Origin: Frigoribacterium endophyticum
GTDB lineage: Bacteria > Actinomycetota > Actinomycetes > Actinomycetales > Microbacteriaceae
DNA: 64,000 bases
Direction of reading: 5' to 3'
Assembly: GCF_011759585.1 (NCBI RefSeq)
Contig: NZ_JAAOYV010000002.1
Span: 1,361,510-1,425,509, forward strand
Part shown: positions 47,281 through 54,356 of the stretch, piece after piece
How the letters are laid out: the number at the start of each line of letters is the position of its first letter
How positions within the stretch are numbered: position 1 is the first letter of the stretch
Translations under genes and position numbers: made by a program
Notes under the pieces: generated by a model
Seen by the model: the letters and a program-made list of their open reading frames with translations, nothing else
Told to the model about the DNA's origin: nothing
The model's database searches: none

Positions 47281-47922
47281 CTACGCGACGCGCGGGTCGC
47301 TGCCGCGCTTCACGACCGACGCGCCGACCACCTCGACGAGCACCGGCACCGCCTCGCCGAGCACCCGGTCGAGACCGCGCACCACGTCGCTCGCCGCCGC
47401 GACGACCGGCGCCGGGGCCGCGCCCGCGGTCACCCGCACGCGCACCTTCAGCGCCGGGCGGCCGCGGACCGTCCACGCCGACACGTGCACCGTGGCCACG
47501 TCGCGTCGGGCCGAGAGGGCGTCGGCCACCGCCGTCTCGGCGAAGGCGGCCGAGATCGCGATCGACCCGGCCGGCTCGTCGTGCACGACCAGACGGCCGG
47601 TGCGTCCGCCGCCGTGGGCGACCGCGGCCACGACGAACACGATCACGAGCAGCAGGCAGAGCGCCGCGAGGGCCACCGCGAGCCAGCTGCCCGCGCCGCC
47701 GGCGCCCGCGCCGTGAGCGCCGCCGGACGGGTCGAGCGGCGTCGCCGCGACCGCGTCCGCGACCGCCGAGGAGGCGCGGGTCAGCCAGCCGCGGACGGTC
47801 GCGCCCATCGAGCCCGATCCCCCGGGCAGCGTCGCCGCCACGAGGAACGCCCCGACGCCCAGGGCGACGACGCCCACGACGACGAGCAGCATGCGGTTGA
47901 GGAACCGGTTCGACGAGGTCAC
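47281..47922 (-). CDS. amaP: AmaP-like alkaline-shock membrane anchor
   Basis: 213 aa from GTG at 47922 (overlapping the preceding stop, GTGA). The N-terminus FLNRMLLVVVGVVALGVGAFLVAA is span 1; WLAVALAALCLLLVIVFVVAAVA (about 80-103) is span 2. The C-terminal cytosolic part (VHVSAWTVRGRPALKVRVRVTAGAAPAPVVAAASDVV) has the Asp23-like two-stranded pattern. In Staphylococcus AmaP anchors Asp23 to the membrane; actinobacterial homologues close this gene order. Fifth gene of the minus-strand Asp23 operon. The GGAGGCGCGGGTC 13-mer at 47770-47782 lies within its coding sequence. Confidence 0.85.
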   Translation of the reverse strand: MTSSNRFLNRMLLVVVGVVALGVGAFLVAATLPGGSGSMGATVRGWLTRASSAVADAVAATPLDPSGGAHGAGAGGAGSWLAVALAALCLLLVIVFVVAAVAHGGGRTGRLVVHDEPAGSIAISAAFAETAVADALSARRDVATVHVSAWTVRGRPALKVRVRVTAGAAPAPVVAAASDVVRGLDRVLGEAVPVLVEVVGASVVKRGSDPRVA

Positions 47923-48629
47923 GCGTCCAGCCTCCCGTGGTCGGCGACCCGCGAGGTCACGCGGAGGGCAGGCTGCACGGGCTGGCTCTCGAGCTCGGAG
48001 CGGACGGCCGCGAGCACGCCCTGCTCGTCGACGGTCACCCCGGAGGCGGGGGTCAGCTCGACGCGTGCCTCCCGTCGCGAGACCCACACGGTCACCTGCC
48101 CGGCACCGAGGCGCCCGGATGTGCGGGCGACCCGCGCGAGCGACGCGGCCAGCACCGTGTCGTCGACGACCGCGGCGACGCGCTCGTCGGTGATCTCGTG
48201 GCGTCCGCGGTGGCCGGCGGTCAGGCCGAGCAGCACCAGCACGACGCCGACGACCGCCGCGGCGACGCCGGCGGCCACGACCAGCCCAGGGGCCTCGCCC
48301 AGGGCGGTCGTGAGGGCACCGAGCACGTCGACGGGCGACGCGAGCAGCGCGGGGCGGCCGAGGGCGGCGAGCACGGCCTCCGTGCCGAGCCAGGCGGCGG
48401 CGAGGGCGGCGACCACGAGCACGACGACGGCGCTGGTCGACCGGCTCGCGCGGCTCTCGCGGCGGACGAGCCGCCGGTAGGGCGCCGTGACGTCCGAGCC
48501 GGGGCGCGAGCGGACGCCGGCGTCGGGCGCGGTGGCGTCGGGCGCGGTGATGTCGGGCGCGGTGACGACAGGCGCTGTGCCGTCCGGCCCGGCGACGCCG
48601 GGCCCCGTGGTGTCGGAGGCGGCGCTCAT
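47919..48629 (-). CDS. DUF6286 membrane protein
   Basis: 236 aa. A 55-residue Pro/Asp/Thr-rich repeat (GPDGTAPVVTAPDITAPDAT) is followed by two spans (about 65-90 and 112-140) and a cytosolic C-terminus with VTVWVSRREARVELTPASGVTVDEQGVLAAVRSELES, which matches DUF6286 proteins of actinobacterial Asp23 clusters. It overlaps the asp23-2 stop and amaP start by 4 nt each. Structural role in the envelope-stress complex is inferred from the constant gene order. Confidence 0.85.
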   Translation of the reverse strand: MSAASDTTGPGVAGPDGTAPVVTAPDITAPDATAPDAGVRSRPGSDVTAPYRRLVRRESRASRSTSAVVVLVVAALAAAWLGTEAVLAALGRPALLASPVDVLGALTTALGEAPGLVVAAGVAAAVVGVVLVLLGLTAGHRGRHEITDERVAAVVDDTVLAASLARVARTSGRLGAGQVTVWVSRREARVELTPASGVTVDEQGVLAAVRSELESQPVQPALRVTSRVADHGRLDA

Positions 48630-49057
48630 GCGACCCTCCCGGTGCGGTCGAGCACAGAACGGCTGACGGTCACGTCGACGCGCGAGACGGTGCGCCCGGT
48701 GATCTCGGAGACCCGCCTCGTCAACGTCGACTGGAGCTCGCGCACGAGGCCGACGACGCCTCCCGCAGGCACCTGCACCGACCCGGAGAGCGCGGGCACC
48801 CGCACGGGCGTGGTGACGCGGAGCGCGAGGTGGCCGGCGTCGTCGGAGGCGTCGACGCGCACCTCGGCGCGGTCGACGCGCAGCTGCTCGGCGACGACGG
48901 CGGCGGCGACGCGGGTGAGCACGCGGGCCGCGAGGCTCACGTGCCCGGGCACGACGGGGCCGCGCCCGGCGGCCCCGCCGTCGCCGTACGCCTCACGCAG
49001 GGTGGACGGAGCAGACCCGCCGGCCGTCGCCGCGGCCGACCCTGCCCCGGCGCTCAC
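48626..49057 (-). CDS. Asp23/Gls24-family protein (second copy)
   Basis: 143 aa from GTG at 49057. GHVSLAARVLTRVAAAVVAEQLRVDRAEVRVDASDDAGHLALRVTTPVRVPALSG and VVGLVRELQSTLTRRVSEITGRTVSRVDVTVSR follow the Asp23 pattern: a strand-helix core and a closing VxxVxVxV strand. It is a divergent member that overlaps both neighbours by 4 nt. Asp23 proteins polymerise under the membrane and affect envelope stress; the function of this paralogue is not known. Confidence 0.85.
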   Translation of the reverse strand: MSAGAGSAAATAGGSAPSTLREAYGDGGAAGRGPVVPGHVSLAARVLTRVAAAVVAEQLRVDRAEVRVDASDDAGHLALRVTTPVRVPALSGSVQVPAGGVVGLVRELQSTLTRRVSEITGRTVSRVDVTVSRSVLDRTGRVA

Positions 49058-49245
49058 GACGACGAGCGCCGGCCGCGCAGCGCGTCGAGCAGCCCGCCCA
49101 GGTCGGTGCGGCCCGACACGACGCGGCCGACGAGCCCGCCGACCGCGATGCAGAGCGCGACGATCAGCAGGGCGCCGAAGCCCCACTCGAGGCCGACGAC
49201 CGCGAGCACGGCGCCGACCGCCATGCCGACGACGGTGGCGCTCAC
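49054..49245 (-). CDS. DUF2273 small membrane protein, 63 aa
   Basis: A 63-residue protein with two spans (TVVGMAVGAVLAVVGLEWGFG and ALLIVALCIAVGGLVGRVV) and a basic tail RGRRSSS, matching DUF2273 in length and position within Asp23 clusters. GTG start overlapping the asp23 stop by 4 nt; its own stop overlaps the second Asp23 gene. Confidence 0.85.
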   Translation of the reverse strand: MSATVVGMAVGAVLAVVGLEWGFGALLIVALCIAVGGLVGRVVSGRTDLGGLLDALRGRRSSS

Positions 49246-49802
49246 GAGACGCGGCCCGGGGCGGCGCTGGGGGTGCCGGCCGCGTCGTCGTCGTCCTCGC
49301 CGGGGATGTGGACGTCGTTGATCGCGACGTTCACCTCGGCGACCTGCATGCCGACGAGGTCCTCGATGGCCCGGGCCACGGCGGCGCGCACCTGCTCGGC
49401 GACGAGGGTCATCGGCTGCGGGTACTCGACGACGATCGTGACGTCGGCGGCGACCTGGGTCTCGCCGACCTCGACGCGCACGCCCTGGCTGAGGTCGCTG
49501 CTGCCGATCACGTCGCGGAGGGCGCCGAACGCCCGGGCCGCTCCGCCGCCGAGGGCGTGCACGCCGGGCACCTCGCGGGCCGCGATGCCGGCCACCTTCG
49601 AGATGACGCCGTCGGCGATGACGGTCTTGCCGGGCGAGGCGACGCCCGGGGTGCCGACGCCGCTCGCGGGGGTCGTGGAGGCGACGGGCGCCTTGTCGAC
49701 ACGGCTGGCGCCGGCGGGGGCGGGGATCGTCGCGCCCGACGGCGTGGTGCCGACGGTGCCGGGGGTGGTGGCGGTGCTCGGGGTCTTGTCGGTGGCGGCC
49801 AT
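49242..49802 (-). CDS. asp23: Asp23/Gls24-family envelope stress protein (main copy)
   Basis: 186 aa. The N-terminal 60 residues are Thr/Pro/Ala-rich and disordered. The domain (about 60-165) shows KTVIADGVISKVAGIAAREVPGVHALGG, VRVEVGETQVAADVTIVVEYPQPMTLVAEQVRAAVARAIEDLVGMQVAEVNVAINDVHIPG, the full Asp23 motif. It is expected to form membrane-proximal polymers anchored by AmaP. First gene of a five-gene unit with 4-nt overlaps throughout. The promoter region is shared with the divergent sigma gene. GAAGGAG precedes the ATG. Confidence 0.95.
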   Translation of the reverse strand: MAATDKTPSTATTPGTVGTTPSGATIPAPAGASRVDKAPVASTTPASGVGTPGVASPGKTVIADGVISKVAGIAAREVPGVHALGGGAARAFGALRDVIGSSDLSQGVRVEVGETQVAADVTIVVEYPQPMTLVAEQVRAAVARAIEDLVGMQVAEVNVAINDVHIPGEDDDDAAGTPSAAPGRVS

Positions 49803-49931
49803 GGGCTGCTCCTTCTCGTCGGTGCGTCGGTGGTGCCGGGTGCGGTCCAGGGGCGCCCGGCGGTACGGTCGTCAGTGAGACGGACGCCGAGGCCCGGGTG
49901 TCACGGTCCCCGTCCCTTCCATTTCCTACAC

Positions 49932-49950
49932 GGCCCGGCTCTGCCGGGCC
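49932..49950. promoter_or_regulatory. hairpin in the sigma-gene leader
   Basis: Perfect 8-bp stem GGCCCGGC/GCCGGGCC with a 3-nt loop, ending 11 nt before the AGGAGG of the sigma-factor gene. Possible attenuator or transcript-stabilising element. Confidence 0.5.
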
Positions 49951-49969
49951 CGGTGACCGAGGAGGCGCG

Positions 49970-50527
49970 ATGGCGGTCGACCTGTCCGGTGCAGCCGACG
50001 GGGTGCTCGCGACCCGTGCCGCCGAGGGCGACGAACGCGCCTTCGAGGTGCTGCTGCGCCGCCACCTGGGCCTGATGACCGCCTACGCGACGCGGCTGAC
50101 GCGCTCCCGGGCCGACGCCTCCGACGCCGTCCAGGAGGCCTCGGTCGTCATCTGGCGCGAGCTGCCGCGGCTGCAGACGCCCGACGCGGTGCGCGGCTGG
50201 ATGATGACGATCGTGTCGCGCAAGGCCTACGACCTGATCCGCAGCCGACGCGTCGCCGACGACGTCGACGAGCTCGAGGTGCCCTCGCAGAGCGGCGCGG
50301 TCGACGACCCGGAGCGCGTCGCCGCCTCCACCGACGCCATGGGCGCCCTGCGCAGCGCGCTCGCCCGGCTGCCCGCCTCGCAGCGCGAGGTGTGGACCCT
50401 GCGCGAGGTCGGAGGCGAGTCGTACGCTGACATCGCCGAGCGCACCGGCACCAGCGTGACCGCCGTCCGGGGCCTGCTCGCGCGGGCCCGTGAGACCCTG
50501 ACCCGAGAGATGGAGGCCTGGCGATGA
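49970..50527 (+). CDS. ECF-type RNA polymerase sigma factor
   Basis: 185 aa. Sigma-70 region 2 (about 20-95): ERAFEVLLRRHLGLMTAYATRLTRSRADASDAVQEASVVIWRELPRL, with DAVQEASVVIW as the core-binding segment. Region 4 (about 125-180): ALARLPASQREVWTLREVGGESYADIAERTGTSVTAVRGLLARARETL. AGGAGG lies 5 nt before the ATG. It is divergent from asp23 and its stop overlaps an Asp23-domain gene that may act as its regulator, so it probably directs envelope-stress genes including itself (inference). Confidence 0.93.
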   Translation: MAVDLSGAADGVLATRAAEGDERAFEVLLRRHLGLMTAYATRLTRSRADASDAVQEASVVIWRELPRLQTPDAVRGWMMTIVSRKAYDLIRSRRVADDVDELEVPSQSGAVDDPERVAASTDAMGALRSALARLPASQREVWTLREVGGESYADIAERTGTSVTAVRGLLARARETLTREMEAWR

Positions 50528-51246
50528 GCGACGACCCGACGCGCACACCGCTGACGCCCGCCGGCGCGGCCCCGAGCGACCCCGCGGCCGACCCGGTGGT
50601 CGACCCGCCGGTGGACCCCGCCGACGTCGATCCGACGCTCGACCCGGCCGACGTCGACCCCGCCGCCGAGCTCGAGGTCGTCGACGACGGCCCGATCTCG
50701 ATGGAGCGGCTCAGCGACTACCTCGACGCCGGCCGCGAGCCGTACGACCCCGAGATCGAGTCCGACCCGTCGGCGCTGGCGCAGCTGGCGGCCCTCGCGC
50801 GCCTCCGCTCGATGACCGTGGGCCTCGTCGCGGAGGACGCCGCCGCCGAGCCCGCCCCCGACCCCTCCTGGATCGCCGGCGTCATGAGCCGGGTGCGGCT
50901 CGAGTCGCGCACCGGCCGGGAGATCCCGCTCTCGTCGCCCGACCCGCGGAGCACCCTGCACGTCACCGAGGGAGCCGTGCGCTCGCTGATCCGCGAGGCC
51001 GGCGACGCGGTGCCCGGCGCCGTCGTCATCTCGTGCGGCATCGTCGGCGACGTCGACCGGCCCGACGCGGTCGTCGGCATCGAGGTCGCGATCAGCGCGC
51101 TCTTCGGCACGACCGTGCCCGACGTGGCCGACGCCGTGCGCGAGGCGGTCGCGGCGCACCTGGCGGCGCAGACCGAGCTCGTCGTCGAGGCCGTCGACGT
51201 GACCGTGCGCGACGTGCACCTGCTCGACACCGACGGAGGACTCTGA
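50524..51246 (+). CDS. Asp23-domain protein with anti-sigma-like N-terminus
   Basis: 240 aa. A 50-residue Pro/Asp repeat (DPADVDPTLDPADVDP) precedes MERLSDYLDAGREPYDPEIESDPSALAQLAALARLRSM, a helical segment with the D-Y-L-D-x-G phrase seen at the start of small anti-sigma proteins. The C-terminal half (LHVTEGAVRSLIREAGDAVPGAVVISCGIVGD to LVVEAVDVTVRDVHLL) is an Asp23 domain. Its position directly after the sigma gene with a 4-nt overlap suggests it may sequester sigma in response to envelope state. This is a hypothesis. Confidence 0.8.
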   Translation: MSDDPTRTPLTPAGAAPSDPAADPVVDPPVDPADVDPTLDPADVDPAAELEVVDDGPISMERLSDYLDAGREPYDPEIESDPSALAQLAALARLRSMTVGLVAEDAAAEPAPDPSWIAGVMSRVRLESRTGREIPLSSPDPRSTLHVTEGAVRSLIREAGDAVPGAVVISCGIVGDVDRPDAVVGIEVAISALFGTTVPDVADAVREAVAAHLAAQTELVVEAVDVTVRDVHLLDTDGGL

Positions 51247-51647
51247 TGGCCGACCCGCTCGACGACGACCGCCTCTCGCTGCTCGCGGCCGAGCTCGGTG
51301 CGCTCGCGGCCGCCTGCCCCGGCGTCCAGCGCGTGCAGGCGCGCCCCGGCTTCGGCTCGCTCGTGCGGCAGGCCGTCGAGGGCCTCGGCGCCGTCGTCGG
51401 CGGCGGGCCGGGGGGAGGCGCGGACGCGTCGTCGTCGGCCGCCGCGCTCGAGGGCGGTCGCCCGGTGCCCCTCGTGGGCGTCGCCGTCGCGGAGGCGGAG
51501 ACCCGCGTCACCCTCGACATCGCCGTGGGCGAGGGCGCACAGGGCCCGGCGGTGGCCCGCGAGGTGGCCGCGCGCCTCCTCGAGCGGGTCGCGGCGGAGC
51601 CGCTGCCGCCCGCCTCCGTCGACGTGCGGATCGTCGGCCTCACCTAG
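51246..51647 (+). CDS. small Asp23-related protein, 133 aa
   Basis: Follows with 1-nt TGATG overlap. It has a compressed Asp23-like pattern: LAAACPGVQRVQARPGFGSLVRQAVEG, VPLVGVAVAEAETRVTLDIAVGEGAQGPAVAREVAARLLERVAAEPLPPASVDVRIVGL. Gly/Ala/Ser-rich loop in the middle. Third gene of the plus-strand sigma unit; a role as a further partner of the Asp23 system is inferred from context only. Confidence 0.75.
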   Translation: MADPLDDDRLSLLAAELGALAAACPGVQRVQARPGFGSLVRQAVEGLGAVVGGGPGGGADASSSAAALEGGRPVPLVGVAVAEAETRVTLDIAVGEGAQGPAVAREVAARLLERVAAEPLPPASVDVRIVGLT

Positions 51648-51885
51648 CGCGGCGGCGGGCGCCGCCGCGTGCGCACCGAGGTGCCGCTACCTGGGGTCTG
51701 CGAGGCGCCGAGGGCCCAGGACGGGGCACGTCGGGGGAGTCGCGGCGTCGGCGGGCGCCGTCGCGTCGCCTCCTGCGCGGGTGCAGCAGGGCGGCGCACC
51801 GGGGCGAGCCCCGCGCGCGGCGGCGGCCTACCGTGGGCGGGGCGCGGCCGCCCCGGCCGCCGCACCCCGACACGAGGAGGACAGC

Positions 51886-52077
51886 ATGAGCGACGAGCCC
51901 CTGGAGTTCCAGAGCAGCAGCGCGGACCCGGATGACGGCAAGAAGTGGGACCAGGCGCTGAAGGGCGAGGACTACGACCTCGACGCGGACGGCGACGTCG
52001 ACGCCGACGTCGAGACCGACCCGGACGCGGCCGAGGCCCCGGCCCCCGGCACCACCCCCTCGCCCGACCAGGTCTGA
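51886..52077 (+). CDS. small acidic hypothetical protein, 63 aa
   Basis: MSDEPLEFQSSSADPDDGKK followed by WDQALKGEDYDL and an Asp/Val repeat (DADGDVDADVETDPDAAEA). Strongly acidic, probably disordered. GAGGAGG is ideally placed before the ATG, which is the main reason to call it a gene. Not recognised. It precedes perfect palindrome H. Confidence 0.65.
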   Translation: MSDEPLEFQSSSADPDDGKKWDQALKGEDYDLDADGDVDADVETDPDAAEAPAPGTTPSPDQV

Positions 52078-52092
52078 CCCGCCCGCGGCCTC

Positions 52093-52154
52093 CGCACCCC
52101 GTTCCGTTCACCGAACCCCGATGTGTCGGGGTTCGGTGAACGGAACGGGGTGCG
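52093..52154. repeat. perfect palindrome H (28-bp arms)
   Basis: Arms 52093-52120 and 52127-52154 are exactly complementary over 28 bp (CGCACCCCGTTCCGTTCACC and on) with the 6-nt loop ATGTGT. The longest perfect hairpin in the window, between convergent genes; it should be a very strong terminator or RNA structure. Confidence 0.9.
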
Positions 52155-52164
52155 CTGCGTGCGG

Positions 52165-52245
52165 CGGAGGCGCGGGCCGGGCTGCGGGAGGCGCGGGGCC
52201 GGGCTGCGCGGGAGGCGCGGGGCCGGGCTGCGGGGGAGGCGAGCG
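52165..52245. repeat. family D tandem array
   Basis: Three to four copies of a unit GGGCTGCGGGAGGCGCGG with slight changes, filling the gap between palindrome H and the 142-aa gene. Confidence 0.8.
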
Positions 52246-52248
52246 CGG

Positions 52249-52677
52249 CTAGGCGGTGCCGCCGAGGTCGGCGGCGAGGCAGGTCGCGTCGACGAAGCGG
52301 TCGCAGCGCATCCGGCTGCCGGGCCCCGGCACCTGCTCGGTGCCGAGCACGACGACCGCGTCGCCGCGCCGCAGCCGCCGCGCGACCTCGCGGTCGAGCG
52401 CGCCGTGCACCCGCACGAGGTGCACCCGAGCGTCACTGAGGTCGGCCTCGTCGAGGAGGTGGCGGCCGGTCGTCATCCGCGACTCGGGCAGCGCGGCCAC
52501 CCGCACGACGCTGGCCGAGAGCGGGCCCTCCTGCAGGGTGAGCGCCTCGTCGAGCACGACGCCGACGATCGTCAGCGGTGCCCCGGTGCGGGCCGTCGGC
52601 CAGTGCGCGGCCCGGGCGGCCGGCAGGGCCCGGGCGAGACGGGTCGGGGCGGAGGCGACCCGCGTCAGCAGCGACAC
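52249..52677 (-). CDS. hypothetical protein, 142 aa, possible OB-fold
   Basis: No firm family. LTIVGVVLDEALTLQEGPLSASVVRVAALPESRM and VHLVRVHGALDREVARRLRRGDAVVVLGTEQVPG have the alternating strands and V-x-G-x-L spacing of an OB-fold such as single-strand DNA-binding proteins, but the match is weak. The N-terminus is Arg/Ala-rich. It follows the 66-aa acidic gene by 3 nt, so they are probably co-expressed. Confidence 0.65.
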   Translation of the reverse strand: MSLLTRVASAPTRLARALPAARAAHWPTARTGAPLTIVGVVLDEALTLQEGPLSASVVRVAALPESRMTTGRHLLDEADLSDARVHLVRVHGALDREVARRLRRGDAVVVLGTEQVPGPGSRMRCDRFVDATCLAADLGGTA

Positions 52678-52680
52678 GGC

Positions 52681-52881
52681 TCAGCCCTCGCTCGGGTCGA
52701 GGTCGGCCGAGCGGGCGTCGTCGTCGGTCGCCGCGTCGCCGTCGGGGCCGTCGAGCGCCGGGTCGGCCTCGATGTCGCGCACGGCGCCGGCGTCGAGCGG
52801 GCTGTCCGGCCCCCCGGGGTCGGGAGCGCCGCCCACCCCGCTGTCGCTCGTCCCCGTGCTCGTGTGGTCCTCGTCGGCCAT
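52681..52881 (-). CDS. small acidic hypothetical protein, 66 aa
   Basis: MADEDHTSTGTSDSGVGGAP followed by Asp/Gly/Pro-rich sequence and DIEADPALDGPDGDAATDDDARSADLDPSEG. Disordered and acidic, not recognised. GGAGGGG precedes the ATG. Located upstream of the 142-aa gene on the same strand. Confidence 0.6.
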   Translation of the reverse strand: MADEDHTSTGTSDSGVGGAPDPGGPDSPLDAGAVRDIEADPALDGPDGDAATDDDARSADLDPSEG

Positions 52882-52963
52882 GTCGTCCCCTCCGGTCGTG
52901 CACCGCGCCCCGGCCCAGCGCCGGGGGAGGTGCGGAGGGGCCGCACCGCCGACGGGCCCTGCG

Positions 52964-52998
52964 GCCGGCGCTGACCGGGGCTCACGCCCCGCGCCGGC
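52964..52998. terminator. hairpin beyond the DUF2795 gene
   Basis: GCCGGCGC pairs with GCGCCGGC and encloses a second stem CGGGGC/GCCCCG. Downstream of the DUF2795 stop. Confidence 0.6.
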
Positions 52999-53111
52999 TC
53001 CACCGTCGCGGGCGGCCCCTCCTGTCGTCGAGACAACCACCGTCACGAGCCGCCCCGCAGGCCCTTGACACCAGGTCGGGGGGCGTGCGTGACGGCTCGC
53101 GGCGGCGTGCG

Positions 53112-53306
53112 TCACTCGTCGGCGACGCCCTTGCTGACCGCCGTCGGGGCGTCGAACGAGTCGCCCTCGAGCGCCTGGAGCGCGTCGATGACGTCGTCGG
53201 GCGCGCCCTGCTCCTTCGCGGTGGCGATCAGATCGTCCTTCGACACGGGGTAGTCGACCCCGCTGAGGTACTTCTGCATCTGGATCGGGTTCGGGGTGTC
53301 GGCCAT
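53112..53306 (-). CDS. DUF2795 protein, 64 aa
   Basis: Small protein matching the DUF2795 core: IQMQKYLSGVDYPVSKDDLIATAKEQGAPDDVIDALQALEGDSFDAPTAVSKG, with the Y/L-G-x-D/Y-P-x-x-x-x-x-L pattern and the aspartate near the end. This helix-rich family is common in actinobacteria and its function is unknown. AAGGAG lies before the ATG. It is 54 nt downstream of the glycosyltransferase gene and may be on the same transcript. Confidence 0.88.
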   Translation of the reverse strand: MADTPNPIQMQKYLSGVDYPVSKDDLIATAKEQGAPDDVIDALQALEGDSFDAPTAVSKGVADE

Positions 53307-53360
53307 GGCGGTCTCTCCTTCATCTCGGACGCGGGGCTCGGCCGCAGCCGAGCCACCCCG

Positions 53361-54356
53361 TCATCTCGGGGTCGGCCGGTCGGGGCGACCGGCCGGGCGG
53401 CCGGCCACCTCGACCGGCCGGGGGACCCCGTCGGCACCGACCGGCTGGTCCGGCCGGTCGGGGCCGACGGGGCGGTCGAGGTCGACCACGTCGGTCGCCT
53501 CGACGTCTCGGCGGGGCACCGTGGTGGGCGCCTCGAGGTGGACGGCTCCGCTGGGGACGATGCCCGCGCCTCCTCGTCGCTCCATCACGCGCCACTGCGC
53601 GGCGACGTCCTCGCCCGCGTGCTCGGCGGGCAGCTCGCCCCAGAACGCGAAGCCGCCGGCCTCGAGCAGCGCCTCGCGCCGGTACAGCGCGCAGCCGCCG
53701 ACCCAGGCGACCCGGTAGGCGGCCCAGTCGCCCGGCTCGAGGTCGAGGGTCGCGGCCTCGTGCGCGAGGTTCGCGGCGTTGTGCAGCGACCAGCGCTCGA
53801 AGCCGGGGGCGCCGCGGCGGATCCGCTCGGGCTGCACGCCGCCCTCCCAGAGCTCGAAGGCGACCCGCTCGTGCGGGCGCACGTCGTCGAGGTACGAGAG
53901 CCCCTGCACGGCGGAGCCGACGAACCCGCAGCCGAGCCGCTCGAGGGCGTCGTGCATCCGCGCCAGCGTGCCCGGCTCGAGCCAGACGTCGTCGTCCAGG
54001 AAGAGCACGGCCGGCGCCGTCGCCTGCTCGAGCAGCGACTGCCGGTGCTCGGCCAGCCCGCGCCGCGGGTGGTGCACGTGGGTCGAGACCGCGCGGCCCT
54101 GCGCCCGCAGCACGCGGACCATCGCCTGCGCGGCGGGGGCCGTCCAGTCGGGGTCGCCGGTCGACTGGTCGCTGATCACGACCGAGAACGGCGGGTCGTC
54201 CTGCGCGGCGAGCCCGGCGAGCGTCACCGCGAGCTCGGCCGGCCGGTCGGCCGTGGGCACGAGCACGTCGACGGCGGGGGGCGCGGGAGTCGCGGTGCGC
54301 TCCCCGAGGACGGCCGACGCCGCCCACGCCCCCGACCAGAGCCGGCTGCCGCTCAC
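53361..54356 (-). CDS. glycosyltransferase family 2
   Basis: 331 aa. The GT-A fold begins VDVLVPTADRPAELAVTLAGLAAQDDPPFSVVISDQSTGD; VLFLDDDVWLEPGTL is the DXD-type metal site with three Asp residues. VGGCALYRREALLEAGGF is the acceptor-loop motif and GEDVAAQWRVMERRGG the conserved E-D segment. The C-terminal 60 residues are Pro/Asp/Arg-rich low complexity. It probably adds a sugar to an envelope glycan. Its ATG overlaps the HldE-like stop by 4 nt, suggesting the HldE product feeds this or a related transferase. Confidence 0.9.
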   Translation of the reverse strand: MSGSRLWSGAWAASAVLGERTATPAPPAVDVLVPTADRPAELAVTLAGLAAQDDPPFSVVISDQSTGDPDWTAPAAQAMVRVLRAQGRAVSTHVHHPRRGLAEHRQSLLEQATAPAVLFLDDDVWLEPGTLARMHDALERLGCGFVGSAVQGLSYLDDVRPHERVAFELWEGGVQPERIRRGAPGFERWSLHNAANLAHEAATLDLEPGDWAAYRVAWVGGCALYRREALLEAGGFAFWGELPAEHAGEDVAAQWRVMERRGGAGIVPSGAVHLEAPTTVPRRDVEATDVVDLDRPVGPDRPDQPVGADGVPRPVEVAGRPAGRPDRPTPR

